Both the position numbers and the translations under genes were made by a program. Source: Lethocerus indicus (taxonomy: Eukaryota; Arthropoda; Insecta; Hemiptera; Belostomatidae). Taken from it: 64,000 nt of DNA. Of the stretch, positions 24,557 through 36,410 are shown in pieces. How positions within the stretch are numbered: the first letter of the stretch is position 1; each line of letters opens with the position of its first letter. The DNA lies in assembly GCA_019843655.1 (NCBI GenBank), contig JACDQD010000005.1, positions 12,117,575-12,181,574 on the forward strand. The letters are read 5' to 3'. The notes below the pieces were generated by a model. It did no database searches and was not told the origin of the DNA. It saw only the letters and a list, made by a program, of their open reading frames with translations.

Positions 24557-25933
24557 AGTAGGCAGGTTATGCCCGTTCGGAGGTGTCGCATTAAAAGGCC
24601 CAACCTACCAATTCTAATTTTTATCGGCCGGTCCGATGCCGGCATCGTCGTATCGGCCTTAGCGGGTGCCCCGGCTGTGTTTCACCACGCGTTCACCATG
24701 TGGGCGTTCACCTCCTCCACCGTCTCAAAGCCGGCCGAATTACAGTGGGGGTCCCGGATTTCCAGAAAAAGAATTTAAGCCCGGATTCGATACGCGCGGA
24801 TAATTTGATTCTGACTAATTCGATTGGAATCGAAATTTTACGACTCGCGGCCGAAACTCGACATCGAATTTTCACGCCCCGGTCCCGTTAAGAGCCCAGT
24901 TTATTGCCGCTTACCGAACTATATTACTGTTATTTTGAAAATATACGCGTGGCCAATGAAAATTAACCGTTTACACATCGCTAGTTTTATTGTGCACTCC
25001 CGTATCCGATTATTACGGAGATCGTAATCGGTCTAATTTATAATAAGGCGCACGTTACTATTTGTATTCAACTAAGAGGAGCGTAACGAAACTACCGGCG
25101 ACGGGCCTCTTTGGCCATCTTCCTGACAGCAACAAATATTTCGATAGGTATTTAATAAGCTTAACGTTCCTTAGCTATGGGATTGCCAACGATCATGTGG
25201 TATACTTCTGGTCTCACAAAAGAATTTAACGCTGCAGGATAAAACTAAAATGGTCTTTTCGATTCGAATTTTTTGATGGAATGTATTCAAAATCCGTGTT
25301 ACATTATTTTAGTCAATACAATCTTGCAAATAACCAATACAACGACAACATCATTTAACACTGCAGATTTAAGAACTTGGATTTAATAACACGAAAATTT
25401 AATAACTTGGTAAATTCACCCAGCACTTCATTCACCAAAGTGATACCTCGGAAATTTCAGCAGCTATTTGACTGTAGGTTTTAATATTAACTTATATTTT
25501 CTATCCACTCCACACCACAAGTCGAATCGACCGGGAACATAGCATTATTTCGACAATTCATAAAATTTGAATATCGGCAGTATCCAATTTTAAAATCACT
25601 AGGGATCTCATCCGTCCATATTTTTCCCCATGTTACATCGGATAAGCTATTTTTAATTTTCATTTTGAACTGCGTGCCGCCGAGGTCAAGGGGTCTAGTG
25701 TATCTCTTCCCTCGGGGAGGAGAATCGAAGAGGTTCCCAGCTTATCGGCGGGCTCTTCCGCTCCGAGGAGACTTTCTTCTTATCGCGGATGAATTAATTT
25801 ATCATCCGCCTTGCGGTCCGATCGACCACCAATTATCGGCCCCCTCGGACAGCCTCCTGTAGACTTACAGTTCAGATTTTCACTTATGTCCATTTCACTA
25901 AATAATAGATGTCCCTATTTCACTGAAATAAAG

Positions 25934-25935
<2 letters not shown>
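24557..25935. other. Non-coding spacer
   Basis: GC-richer to about 24900 with overlapping short frames, then AT-rich, with a small GC-rich patch at 25660-25860. No gene supported. Confidence 0.5.

Positions 25936-25972
<37 letters not shown>
25936..25972. repeat. (TA)18 microsatellite
   Basis: About 18 perfect AT/TA units. Confidence 0.9.
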
Positions 25973-25974
<2 letters not shown>

Positions 25975-25996
25975 TGATCCCCAAAAGTTTGCGCTC
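25971..25996 (+). mobile_element. Possible Tc1/mariner-type end fragment
   Basis: Directly after the last TA of the microsatellite comes GGTGATCCCCAAAAGTTTGCG. It resembles the inverted-repeat ends of some Tc1-like elements, which insert at TA and often carry an AAAAGTTTGCGC-type motif. The 13-mer CAAAAGTTTGCGC at 25982-25994 recurs in reverse complement at 59881-59893, there 8 bases before a TA. No transposase frame lies nearby, so at most these are remnants. Confidence 0.25.
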
Positions 25997-26508
25997 ACTA
26001 AGTAATCAATGGACGTAATGGAAATTCAGAACACTCCATAGAATTCATAGAAAAATCTGTTTTAATCAAATAATATTAATACCGAAAATAGAAACAGTTA
26101 CGTCTATTGACACAAAAATGTTATTTGAGACCGTCTAATTACATTATATTCGAATGTGAAAATCATGATCTCATACTCCCAATTTAGCACATTAGTTTAA
26201 TTAAAATAATATTGTTTCTCAGTTAATTTCTCGTTATTTTCATTCCGGCTGGTACAGACCCATAATTCTATGATCAGGCACTATTTCTAAGAAACAACTA
26301 CTTATTCCTAGCTCAAGAAAGTACAAGGATTTAAATACATCCACTCACAGTGATAATCCACAGAAGAATGTATTGGTAGATGTTTTTATTCCCTAAATGT
26401 ATTAGACTACATTTCCGAATTTAGAGGACAATAGTTTTCAAAGTTAGGTATCATAAAATCCCCCGGCGTTAATCGCGTATTACTTTAGCGCTGGGAGTAG
26501 AGATCGAG
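25997..26508. other. AT-rich non-coding spacer
   Basis: AT-rich unique DNA with no frame, repeat or RNA seen. Confidence 0.55.
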
Positions 26509-26510
26509 TG

Positions 26511-26526
26511 CCGCCAGATGGCAGCA
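26511..26526 (+). promoter_or_regulatory. CTCF-like motif, weaker
   Basis: CCGCCAGATGGCAGCA shares the CCAGATGGC core with the 3.87-kb site, and the A at the next position is also tolerated by the CTCF consensus. It sits in a short GC-richer patch inside AT-rich DNA. Confidence 0.3.
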
Positions 26527-27844
26527 GCAACCGGCGCCAATTCCATTTACATTTCTGTACGCCTTTTCTGTACGCCCATTACCTAAATCTTTGTAGAATT
26601 ATCCACCCAAATTACAGAGATATGGAAATAGCCTAACACAACGCCTGCTTAACGAAAACACTTGTCTTATCATCGCTTGATGGGTTTTTTGTGTTACTGA
26701 AGTGCGGGAACACGAAATTAATCGTCATGAGCGACAAAGAAATAATAGATGAATTGTCAAAACAATTTCAGTAGATTTGTATAATTATTTTTCCCCTGGG
26801 TGGGACAATCTGGGCTGTAGGCGTTGCTCAGTCTCCTTATCTCTTTTTTTCTTTTCTGACATCATTTCTATTTTCTATTGCGAAATTATAAATATTAATT
26901 TTTGTGGAACTGGACACAAATAGTTCAATAATAGGTTCATTAATAATGTCAATCCAACGTTGTCTCCTAGGCGTTGTTGATAACATTGCGCACGATGCGG
27001 TAATAGCTATCCGGCGACAATCTACCGTCACCGAGCGGTCGGCTTTGATAGTTTACCGAATCTCCGATTTGTATATCGGTATCGACGAGACGTGAGGGGG
27101 TGGACAGGTGGCTGGGGATGGCTTCCGGTGGCGGAAGTGGCTAATTGTTGACCCATTGTTGTCTGCCTTACGCCCACTGTCACAACCCATCAACCCCCTC
27201 GGGACGGCACAAAAAACCCACGGTTAATTAATATTCCGAGACCGATCCCGGCACCGAAGACAGAGAGGGTTCGAGGATACCCATTTTTTCCCTGAGCGAT
27301 AGCTACCGATACTCCTAATAAATCCTGTAGTTCCGAAAACGGATACAAAACCCTCACTGTTAGAAACCAAACTTTTCGGCTGTGTCATTGTCTATGCCTA
27401 CCCGAATAATCGAAAGTTCACTGTTTTCACGTTGAATTCACAAATTCATTTAATTCACAATATTTTAGTTACATGGTGCTCTCCCTGCATAATAAGTGGT
27501 GAAAATTGCATAAACTAGAGGTTGGTAAAGTAGGTCAATGCCAAATCAAGAGAAATTTTAAAAACCAACGCCCCAACGATCGCAATGAAATATTTAGTAA
27601 GACCCGACATTAATATGGTGTCGACAGTTTACCGAGTATGTCCTATATCAATTCGTTATTTCAACTATTCGATCGCAATATTTACACGTGACAGATACAT
27701 TCACGGAGTCCTCGTACGGTCGTAAACAAGAATATGAGGGGTAAAAATTCCCCGTTAGGATCGGGGTCAGGGCTGGGCTGCAATTAGCGCTTGAGTTCAT
27801 CCTCCCCCAATTACACGGCTAATAACAATAATCATTTTCATGAT

Positions 27845-27846
<2 letters not shown>
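26527..27846. other. Non-coding spacer
   Basis: AT-rich, with a GC-richer segment at 27000-27260. Short frames on both strands at 26837-27095 overlap and are not recognisable. Confidence 0.5.

Positions 27847-27909
<63 letters not shown>
27847..27909. repeat. (TC)27 microsatellite, GAGA tract on minus strand
   Basis: 27 perfect TC units, then TG and three more TC-type units. It is the longest dinucleotide array of this type here, and about 0.9 kb upstream of the possible first exon. Such tracts bind GAGA-type factors in insects; the role here is inference. Confidence 0.92.
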
Positions 27910-28414
27910 AACAGACTGATTGGCCCAGACGCGCTCATCATCTCCAGTCATGGATCTTCATTCTTCATTAAACTCCCCCACCGGGCCACCCCTCGCCGTC
28001 TCCCTTTTTTCTCCCCCTCATTCGCCTTTCTTCGCATCTTATCGCTTCCCTCTCCAACTCCCGACCGGCGCTCGTCCCCGCTCCCGTCGTGATTGGCACA
28101 GTAACATTTTAATTTTCGAAAGCATGTTAAAACTGTAATTAAGTATTCAAGGACCACATTCTACCCGCCCCCTTCCCTCTACCACTTGATCATCCTGCAG
28201 GGGACAATAGATGAGCCCCGTTTCGAACTAGGACAAAATCAAGCATCCCTAACAAACTTTGTTATCGTAGATTTCCGCGTAAATATATTACTTAACTTTT
28301 ATGAGAGGCCAAGATAATACAGAAACCCTATGTCGTTCGATATTTTCTTATTCGTAGAGTTTTATCTCTAAGGTGATTGTATTAGGTAGGTGACGAACGT
28401 ACAGAACCACCTTT
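27910..28414. other. Non-coding spacer, CT-rich then AT-rich
   Basis: Pyrimidine-rich to about 28090, then mixed. Frames at 27920-28157 on both strands derive from the pyrimidine bias. Confidence 0.45.
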
Positions 28415-28764
28415 GTGATTCATATCGTCCACTCGAGCGTTCCTTCCGACGACCGGGGTTATTTCATATTCCGAATAAGATTTGGGCCCAGTTTCCGGAG
28501 CCGGGATTCACCCCCTCAAATTAGGGGCGGCGGCGGACACAGACAGGCGTTCGGAGGGTTACGACCCTTTTTTGCTTTGGTCGCACGCCAACGCCCCGTC
28601 AAGAAGAACAACACCAAGTGGTAATAAAAAAAGATGGTAGGAGTCATTAGAATATTCCGGAGAAGACAATAGGGGAGAAACAAAAAGTAAATACAGTGTC
28701 GGACTGAAGGAAAAAAATACAAAAAAAGAGGGCGGAAAAAACCCGATTTAAATGATGAAAATCC
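28415..28764 (+). promoter_or_regulatory. Possible promoter and 5' leader of the 28.77-kb exon
   Basis: A CpG-rich patch (28430-28600) gives way to an A/G-rich, pyrimidine-poor stretch (28600-28760) that ends at a well-placed ATG. That order (island, A-rich leader, ATG) is common in insect genes lacking a TATA box. No clear initiator was found, and a nearby upstream ATG (28752) begins a different frame. Confidence 0.25.
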
Positions 28765-28862
28765 ATGGCGGACAATGGGCAACAGGAAGTGGCGGTCGCC
28801 CACGGACATCGACACCACCTGGGCTCGAGGAGCCCTGTCATCACCGTCATGGTATCTGCGAC
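28765..28862 (+). CDS. Possible first coding exon, unknown protein
   Basis: An ATG in good context (ATCCATGGCG) opens a frame starting MADNGQQEVAVAHGHRHH, with an acidic/Gln start and then a His-rich patch. It runs 32 codons to a 5' splice site, AC|GTGAGA (GT at 28863-28864), one base before an in-frame TGA; an alternative donor is at 28852. MAD-type starts, a CpG-rich then A-rich leader and a good donor together are what a first exon looks like. I do not recognise the protein and see no clear second exon downstream. The overlapping frame from 28752 and the minus-strand frame are the main alternatives. Confidence 0.3.
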
Positions 28863-29099
28863 GTGAGATTTTCGTTATCCCAGGTTCATTTCAATAATAA
28901 CTGCTTTAAAATAATAAAAGAACGTGTAATATATAGGGCAATGGACAAAATTAGCAAATCATGGTTATATACGATCGTTGTTTTCCTACTCGACGGTAGG
29001 GAAAATGAATCCCCCTTATACTTAGGGTGTCTTGCCTGTCGACTCCAATATTTGCAAACGAACTCCGTGCAATTTCTTTGAACGTGGGTGGGCTTCAAG
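28863..29099. other. Spacer or intron start
   Basis: AT-rich. If the preceding exon is real, this is the beginning of its first intron. Confidence 0.35.
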
Positions 29100-29540
29100 A
29101 CGGATAATTCTCTGTTAACGGACAGCTAGCGGTCTGAGTCCAATTAAGACGTCGGAAACTGGCTCACGGGAAAGCAGAAGAGCGTTTAAAAGTCAATTTA
29201 GCCTCCGGTCAATGGAACCTGCGTCAAAGCCCGGCTAATTGCCCGTTAGTTAATAAGTTGTCCCGACCATAATTGATTAGCCTTCAATCAATGCTGAACG
29301 CCCAAATAGCCTCGCCCGTTAATTACAATGTAATTAACTGGCCGGTTACGTGAATAAACAGGGCTCTGCGCGCACGCCCCCTCCCCTTTCTCACAGCTAA
29401 TGGCTCACACGTGATTTCACCTTTATTAGGGGAATAAGCGAGTCGTTTGGCGGAGTCGGATTTAGCCGAGCTATATTTATCGAAATCGGGCCCCTTTAAC
29501 CGGCCTAAGTGAGCCTCTAGTTACTGAATTCCGGCCGAAA
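29100..29540. promoter_or_regulatory. Homeodomain-site-rich candidate enhancer
   Basis: Dense in TAAT/ATTA cores: CAATTAA, GCTAATTG, GTTAGTTAATAA, ATAATTGATTAG, TCAATCAATG, AATTAACTGG and others. GC-rich words separate them, and there is no coding frame or simple repeat. A perfect palindrome (GTTAATTACA / TGTAATTAAC about a central A) lies at 29318-29338. This is the composition expected of an enhancer read by homeodomain proteins. Binding and activity are inference. Confidence 0.4.
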
Positions 29541-29725
29541 GTATAATCATAAGAGATTATTGTTAAATCACATGCGTAGTAATTTCCTACTCTGACAGCG
29601 ATTTTGAACCAATTCTTCTGAATAACATTGACATATTATTTTCATAAATCTGGAATCATTTTAGAAAATACCACCTATTGGGAGCTATTTCCATTATCAA
29701 TGGGCGTTGTCTGAGCTGTAATATA
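29541..29725. other. AT-rich spacer
   Basis: Short AT-rich stretch between the island and copy B of the bipartite element. Confidence 0.5.
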
Positions 29726-29796
29726 CGATTTTTCGATAGTGACTTTAACGGTGGGTTAAGATGTGTAGCCATTTGAGGGGCACCATAACGATATAA
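29726..29796 (+). repeat. Bipartite repeated element, copy B
   Basis: Same-strand partner of 24486-24556, 5.24 kb away. Block 1 (TCGATAGTGACTTTAACGG and flanks) matches at 28 of 30 positions. Block 2 (CCATAACGATATAA) matches at 12 of 14, at the same 57-base offset. The middle has diverged completely. See copy A for possible identities. Confidence 0.6.
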
Positions 29797-29799
29797 TAA

Positions 29800-31020
29800 T
29801 TTGTCTGCCACTGTGAACATTTAACTTTGTAGTCAAAGGAGCAAATTTTGATGGGTAATTTCACAATTTTAGGGAAGTTTAGGGAAGAAACGAAAATAAT
29901 TGATCGTAGATTGATTTTGTCTACATACTGGGCTCTCGGATGAAAACAAAAATTGCAGGCGTTCGTATTATTTTGTATAAAGTTGTTTTTCTACAAATAT
30001 ACCTGGAGAGCTGAGATTTACCGCATCCTGTTGGCAGTTGGGGGATAAGTTCAGAAAACTTTCGGCGGAATGTTTTTTCCTGGAGGCTCACAACGCCGCC
30101 CACATAATCAAGCAGCAGGGACTTTTTTTGTACTCTCCTCCCCCCTTTCCGTTTACTTGGCGAAAAGAGGGAGCCGAGAAGGCTGAGTTGGGTAACTCGC
30201 TATTATGGAAGATCCACCAAGAAAGTCGGTCCATTCGGGGAACATAGGAATCCGAAAAATATTATCACCTGTGTATTCTAGCAACACGAAACAGGAAAGG
30301 ATTATAATATATTAGATGGGAATCAGGTATTATATATTGTACAATACTTTACTACTATCAAAATCATGTATAAGAACTGACATAAAATGCTGATCGTGTT
30401 AACACTAAAACCTTACTATAATACGCAATTATTTTAGTCCTTAAAAAAATTACCGTCTGATTCCCTATTAGCTAAATTTTACTTAAGAGAGGGAAGCTGA
30501 ATTAGTTTATAAGTATTTTATATAGTCTTTACCAAACGAAGAAAAATATGAGTGCTAATTCGAGAGTGATGGTATTCCACTACTCGCAGACGCCCAATCC
30601 AGATATCCTAAATTACTACACAATATATGACTGATAGTACCGCGGAGGCTACTAACTACTAACACTATTAACTACGCATATATTTTACCCTTTCGAATTC
30701 AGCGTCCAGTGCCATTATGAAACCGGAAAGGCATCGGTCGAGGCCGAATCTTGAATATTTACGCAAACGTTTAGTAAATTTCGGCGCCGTTTGATAGGGC
30801 GGAAAAGCCGACTCGGTATAAATCGCGACTCTGTATATTAATAGAGGCCGGGTAGAAGAACGGTCGGCGCTTGGGGCCCCGGTAGAGAGGCGCCTCTCTT
30901 ACCACCGTGAATACTAAACGGGTCGTGAAAACGAAAACTTGGTAGAAGGCCGAATTCGGAATTCGATTTAGACGCCAATCCTCTTTTGGATCCTCCTTTG
31001 GGCCCCGTGAGAGTCTCCCA
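29800..31020. other. Non-coding spacer, GC-richer at the end
   Basis: AT-rich to about 30700, then CpG-rich. A 166-codon minus-strand frame (30771-31271) is crossed by the GAC repeat, which gives it a poly-Ser run. It looks like a bias product rather than a gene. Confidence 0.45.
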
Positions 31021-31028
31021 CAGAAGTC

Positions 31029-31054
31029 CGACGACGACGACGACGACGACGACG
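31029..31054. repeat. (GAC)8 trinucleotide repeat
   Basis: About eight perfect GAC/CGA units, followed 45 bases later by a purine-rich tract (31097-31163). Confidence 0.85.
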
Positions 31055-31163
31055 GCCCTCCCCAATAGAAATACAAATCAGTGTCCGTGTCCGGAATCGG
31101 GAAGAAAAAAGTTCGGCGAAAGAAGAAAAGGACGCGAGGAAAAAAGAGGAGGAAAAGAACGGC

Positions 31164-34080
31164 GGTGATATGACGAGGTACTACCTGGAGGGGGAGAGAG
31201 TTCCCCTCTTTGACGGGGGGAGAAACGACGACATGTTTACGAGCGTCCCCGTCGCGGGAACAGCCACCCACACATGAGCCGCGTCGTGAATTATTAAAAA
31301 AAATACATATATTTTGACTATCGTGTAAGTGAAAACGACTCTCTCTTTCGTCAAGTTGGGAATCTTTAGGGAAAAAAGCTTCGGACCGAAATTGGTGTCG
31401 AAATCAAACGCCAACATTTAGATTCCACAATGCTTATTTATAATGTCGCAATATCAAGATGTGCCTGTTAATTTAATAATGATGATTATTAGTTAATGGT
31501 ACTAGAGGAGGAGGGAATCATCACCCATGTCCCTTCAATAATGTTCACAAGTGGAACAAAGCAGGATAATTGGTAGAAAATAAATTATTTTTGCAGCGCT
31601 TACATTTTTCATTGCGCACTTGCTCGTGGAAAAACTGCGGTCAATTGACTATTCAGGCCACGATGAGACTGCGGGTCGCGGCAAGTCTTTCTCATGAAAT
31701 ACGAGTTCCTTGGAGATGTTGTTTCGCAATTTAGATATCGGTCATGACACCGGTGAGTCAGGCAAAATTAAAGATAGTGCCGGTTGGGGCATTGGCTGAG
31801 TGTCGGGATTACTTCGAGTTTACTGTAAAATGCAGATTATGTATAGAGAGAAAGCAGAATAATATTTTAGAAAGAGGTTTGGTTTGTCCCAAATAGAGTA
31901 TCTGATCTGAGGGGGCCAATTGACTCCGACTGACTCATTACGTTATGTAATAAAACTCTTTGATTCGATATATATCACGATTTGGGTCGATAACAAAATA
32001 AATACAGATATAAATACTTATTATTCGAAAACCGAAAACTAATAATCATTTGTAGAGCACCATGTTCATGCAGTATAATGTCTAGACCAACATTATAACG
32101 TTTTTCTGGAATTCAAAAAGTTAAGCAGTATTAGTTATGGGAAGACTCATAGATACCTGAATATCGTATAGCCATTTATATTCTGAAGCTTCGTTAATAT
32201 CACAATAATGACTAGATATAGGGAAAAATGGGTCGTTTTAACAGTGTTTATTCTTCACTCTAATGTATTTATCGACTGCTACAATTATGCATTTGTCGCT
32301 TTGCTAGTTTTGTGGTACCACTCAAGGATTTCAAGACTCTACCATCGGCCAGTGAGGTGACATTTCAATTGGTATGTCGAAGGCACACCTGTCCGTGATT
32401 TTTTGGACTTCACACTATCAATAGTCAGTAGTTCGGTGACACGCTGAAAATACAGTGAGACCTCCGATACTTCAAAAAACGACGCTTTTTTCGGGGAAGT
32501 GCACGACCAACGCTTGGATCCGTGGTGAAATTAGGCCCGGAGGAACTGATATATCCGCCTTATACGCCTTCCAGGCCTCGCACCATCTGTCTTCTTTTTA
32601 TTTGGCTTCCTCTACAGAAAACGTTCTTAAATTAACATTTACGGATACTGAAAATAAAACTGTTTAAAGGTTAAATATATATGTCATGCCGATTCATATA
32701 TATGATACTCAGGGGATTAGAATCTGTACCTCTGCGGAGCTGTAAGTGAAGGAGGCACGCTTGTGCACCGTCATCCCAAATTGAACGTCGGTGTTGCCAA
32801 ATAGGCTCGAGTGTCCTCCAGGGCACGGTCTCGAGTGTGGTCGCCCGTAGACTGGGAGACGATCGAACGACGAAGGATAAGAGAAAGAGAGAGGCCCTCA
32901 CTGGGCTAATTCCAGGCGAATTCGTGAGCCGACCACCGGGCAAATCCTATTGGCATTATGAAATGGCAGTGGGCAATTGGCGACAGTCCTAATGTCAGAT
33001 ATGGCTTCAAATGAATCATTTCTTTTGTTCGGGGTATCAGTAGGGAATTATCAGTTTCTCCGTCGATTTCCATCCTATTAGTATTATACTACACGTAATT
33101 TTAACGTAAGCAACGATTACACGGGAGGAAGAAAATTAATTGACCACAGAAAACTACTATTACATTTGGTAAACTATATTTCTGTGAATATCTACACTAC
33201 TAAATATTGTGCAATGAATCATTACTAAACAAACCTCCGAACTGTATTTCATAAACTATGATATAATGAATACAAATGAAGAACCTATGAGAACCCTGAC
33301 ACCGGTAATCCCATTATGCGGTCGTCAAAGATGCTGTTATAATTGATTCGTTTTACTCATACTTTGGCTTGCCTTAAAAATGATTAACGAAGCAGTGAAC
33401 TAAGTCATTCAATAACTTACAATAGCAATTAATGCGGATAAGAAGAAGTTTAGACTAGAACGAATAAAATATATTTGCACGAAGTCTGGATAGTTCACGC
33501 ATTTATACTCAATTCCAATATCGTGCAAGCATATAATTTCAATGATAATGCGTTTCTTCTGCGCGGTCTTCTCGACAAATGTCACACGGTAAGATTTCGA
33601 GTTACCCACGTGTTTCGGACTAAGCAGCAGTCGCTGTCGCAATTCCCTCTCAACTTCGACCCCCGCGCCCCAAGGTCTGCTTGAGAAACTCGGCACTTGG
33701 TTAAATTGGACCCTAATTATCAATTTAAGGTCGTGTCCTTTTTCAACCCCGGTCAATAAACCAAAAGCTGATCCCGCGACCGTGTAGCGGGACGGATTAT
33801 AACTTTAGGCGTGTCCCGGACCTGGCCACGGCGCCTTGAAACGAAAGAGCAATTATTAGGCGGTTTGCAGATCAGTAATAATGAACATATTGTGGCTCCC
33901 GTTCATTGCTTCAGGTTTTTATAGTATAGCATACACATATATCATTCAGATATAACATCATCATAAACAACAGAATCATACTGACTGAACTAGAACAATT
34001 CATTATGTGTTATATTTGTTATCTGCTAAGCGATTAATTACTTCAGTTTTCTTTCTATGATTTGAAATGAGTTTTGGCAA
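31164..34080. other. Non-coding spacer
   Basis: Mostly AT-rich. A moderate-GC block at 32700-32945 contains a strong donor-like GAGCTGTAAGT (32738-32748) but no convincing exon around it. Frames at 33409-33756 (minus) and 33475-33684 (plus) overlap and are not recognisable. Confidence 0.45.
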
Positions 34081-34098
34081 ATAATACAAAATTGCTGA

Positions 34099-34690
34099 CT
34101 CTTATTAGGCTTTGAATGTAGCAGGGCTAATCCTGAAGTCCTTGCTGAGCCCAAATATTACCTACTTAGAATAAGGCGAATTAGTGAGCTTGAACACTTT
34201 GTGTGGGGGATTATTGAATGCTACTGTAATTGGGTTTTGAGAATAATGCTTGAAGTAAACTTTCACACAATAGGATTAAGGACAGGAAGTATGCCCCTAC
34301 TTATTAAGCTCCAATCTGACAAGAGTCTTAAAGCCAGCATTGAAACTGTAAGTGGATATTTTTCTTGGGCATATTCCTATTAGCACCAAAATTACAAAAT
34401 TAGCTCCTAAACTATAGTTAAGACTTTCTAATATAGACAGTAGAAGTACTTCCTTTTCTTGACAGGTATATGAAATGTTACCTGACTGCAGTAATTTTCT
34501 CTACGAAATGAAGGGCAATGGGAACAAATATGAATGGGATTGAGGACCGAATTGGAGTTATTTCATCAGTACAAGACAAGCTAGCAGGAAAGATCTGTTT
34601 ATACAAATTTTAAATACAAGCACTTTTATATGCTACGGCTTCTTTGGGATACTTCTGGCCTCAGGGTTGGGATTGGCACCACTATCCATA
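34099..34690 (+). pseudogene. CpG-poor coding-like relic with an intact intron
   Basis: Base composition changes here: CpG becomes rare and TG/CA common, unlike the flanks. A plus frame opens at 34099 (acceptor-like TTATTAG at 34102-34108) and runs to a strong donor, ACT|GTAAGTG (GT at 34348). A strong acceptor, TTCCTTTTCTTGACAG, ends at 34465, giving a 118-base intron. Joining the flanks keeps the frame exactly, reading ASIETVYEMLPDCSNFLYEM across the junction, to a stop at 34541. A further plausible frame (MNGIEDRIGVISSVQDKLAG) starts 11 bases before that stop in another phase, as if a frameshift had split a longer protein. No family recognised; could be a decayed host gene piece or a captured element. 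Confidence 0.35.
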
Positions 34691-36410
34691 AATTAACTAA
34701 TTATATATAACTGTAATGAATTAAATATATAATATTACCGACAATATTTACCGCCATTCATACACTATATTTTGTATATCCTAAATAATCCTCGTATTTT
34801 CTTTTAAGGATTATTACTTCTTATGAAGGAAAGAGGCCAACTGACATGGCCGCTTGGGATTAATTCGTTACGTGGGATTGGAATATAATTTGAAAACATT
34901 AAACCGACCTATGATTTAGGTGGGCACAGTGGCCGTTCTAAATTGGACCGCGTTTAGGTGCTTTCTAAACTGCTGTGCCTCCATGAGAAGTCCCTAACAC
35001 CGTCGCCCTTATTCAGGCCATAACTAGAAGGATTATTCCGGCCCAAGTTTATGCGTAGAGGCCTCTACACCTGGTCCTGGGCCAGGACCCAATCTCTAGC
35101 AGACTAATAATATAATTGAATTTATTAGGCGCCTTTCTACTTCTCTTTGAACCCAAAATACTTTAATTATGTTACAGAAGAATGTCATCCGGTCGACAGG
35201 ACTTGGAGCCGTAGAGAATAAGCTCTCGGTTCCATTATAATCACATTCCAAACAGACATTGTTAGCACATTTCGTGGATATTATTAAATTTTGTAACAAT
35301 AATTATTATTATTACGATGTTTTAGCAAGTCCACTATAAATACATTCCAAGGGTTTCATTTGGGTTATAGTTCTGCCAGTAGTTTAATGGTTTCATAATT
35401 TCTGTAATTTCAATCATCGAGAATAAATAAATATCATGAGAATACTCATTTCTGGAGAAAGGTAACAGAAAACCGCATGGAGGTAAATAAGAAATTATTT
35501 ATAATATTTATAATTTATAACAAAGTTAAATATAAGATACCGTCGTAGTTTCGGTCCAATGGCATATATTTTAAGTTAGCTTTAAGATTCAATATCAATG
35601 AAGAAATACCTGCAAGTCGGATAACAAATAAAATCTGTAGAATCAGTAAAGATAAATGGACGAATAGTAGATCTCTACTGTTTGTACTGTGAAATCATCG
35701 ACAAATGCTGTTATTATAAGTTTTTAGGCACGCGCTGTAACGGATAAAAAATGGTTTAATTTAATGACGCGTTATTGTTTGGGATTTGTGAAGAGTTCTG
35801 TCGGCGATGATGTAGACGGCCGGTATCTCCCGGTTTAACGAGATAGCGTCCGACTGTGTTAACGTGTCGGAGGTACGTGGGAGTGATTGAAACGGGTGTT
35901 CCCGGGTACCCCGGAGAGGAGTCGGTTAGAGGCGCTTGGAGAACAATGGGGTCGCGGCACGCCCCTGTCAAGAGTTCACCACTCGCTTAAACAAAACGCT
36001 CTATTACCGAGCACCGCCTCCACCGCGCCGCCTTTTTAATATTCGGCTGCCCTTGGGACACTCAATGCGCCGAATCGAACGCCCTAAATAAACCAAACGC
36101 CGCTCCACACTCACCTAGACGCAGTTACAAATTTAATTAGTATATACCGCCTCTATATTAATAACTAACTACTACTGAAAATAGTGGCACTTCGAAACTA
36201 TCAAATCCAGCCTATAACAAAATAGGCTGGTTAAGAAAGAAAATCAATCGAGCGATAATAATGTTTGTTTTACAGTACAGTAATATAATAATATGTAATT
36301 AAAGTTTTATCAAAAATTATTTATTTTAAACAAATAGTTAATGTAAGTGTTTAGTTCTTTAATTACCAACAATGAAATAAAATAAGTAGGTACAGACATA
36401 TTTTCCATAA
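34691..36410. other. Non-coding spacer
   Basis: AT-rich, with a CpG-rich patch at 35760-36110. No supported gene, and nothing else recognised. Confidence 0.5.

Noticed and set aside
30771..31271. 166-codon minus-strand open frame
   Set aside because: Its poly-Ser run comes from the GAC repeat and its Phe/Leu/Arg-rich parts from purine-rich DNA; plus frames overlap and no family is recognisable.
32738..32748. Strong 5' splice site GAGCTGTAAGT
   Set aside because: The only exon that could use it would be a 29-base micro-exon with no partner; isolated donor-like words are expected by chance.
35725..35737. TAGGCACGCGCTG, resembling the start of miR-124
   Set aside because: It matches only about ten bases of the mature sequence, with mismatches in the middle and no hairpin around it.
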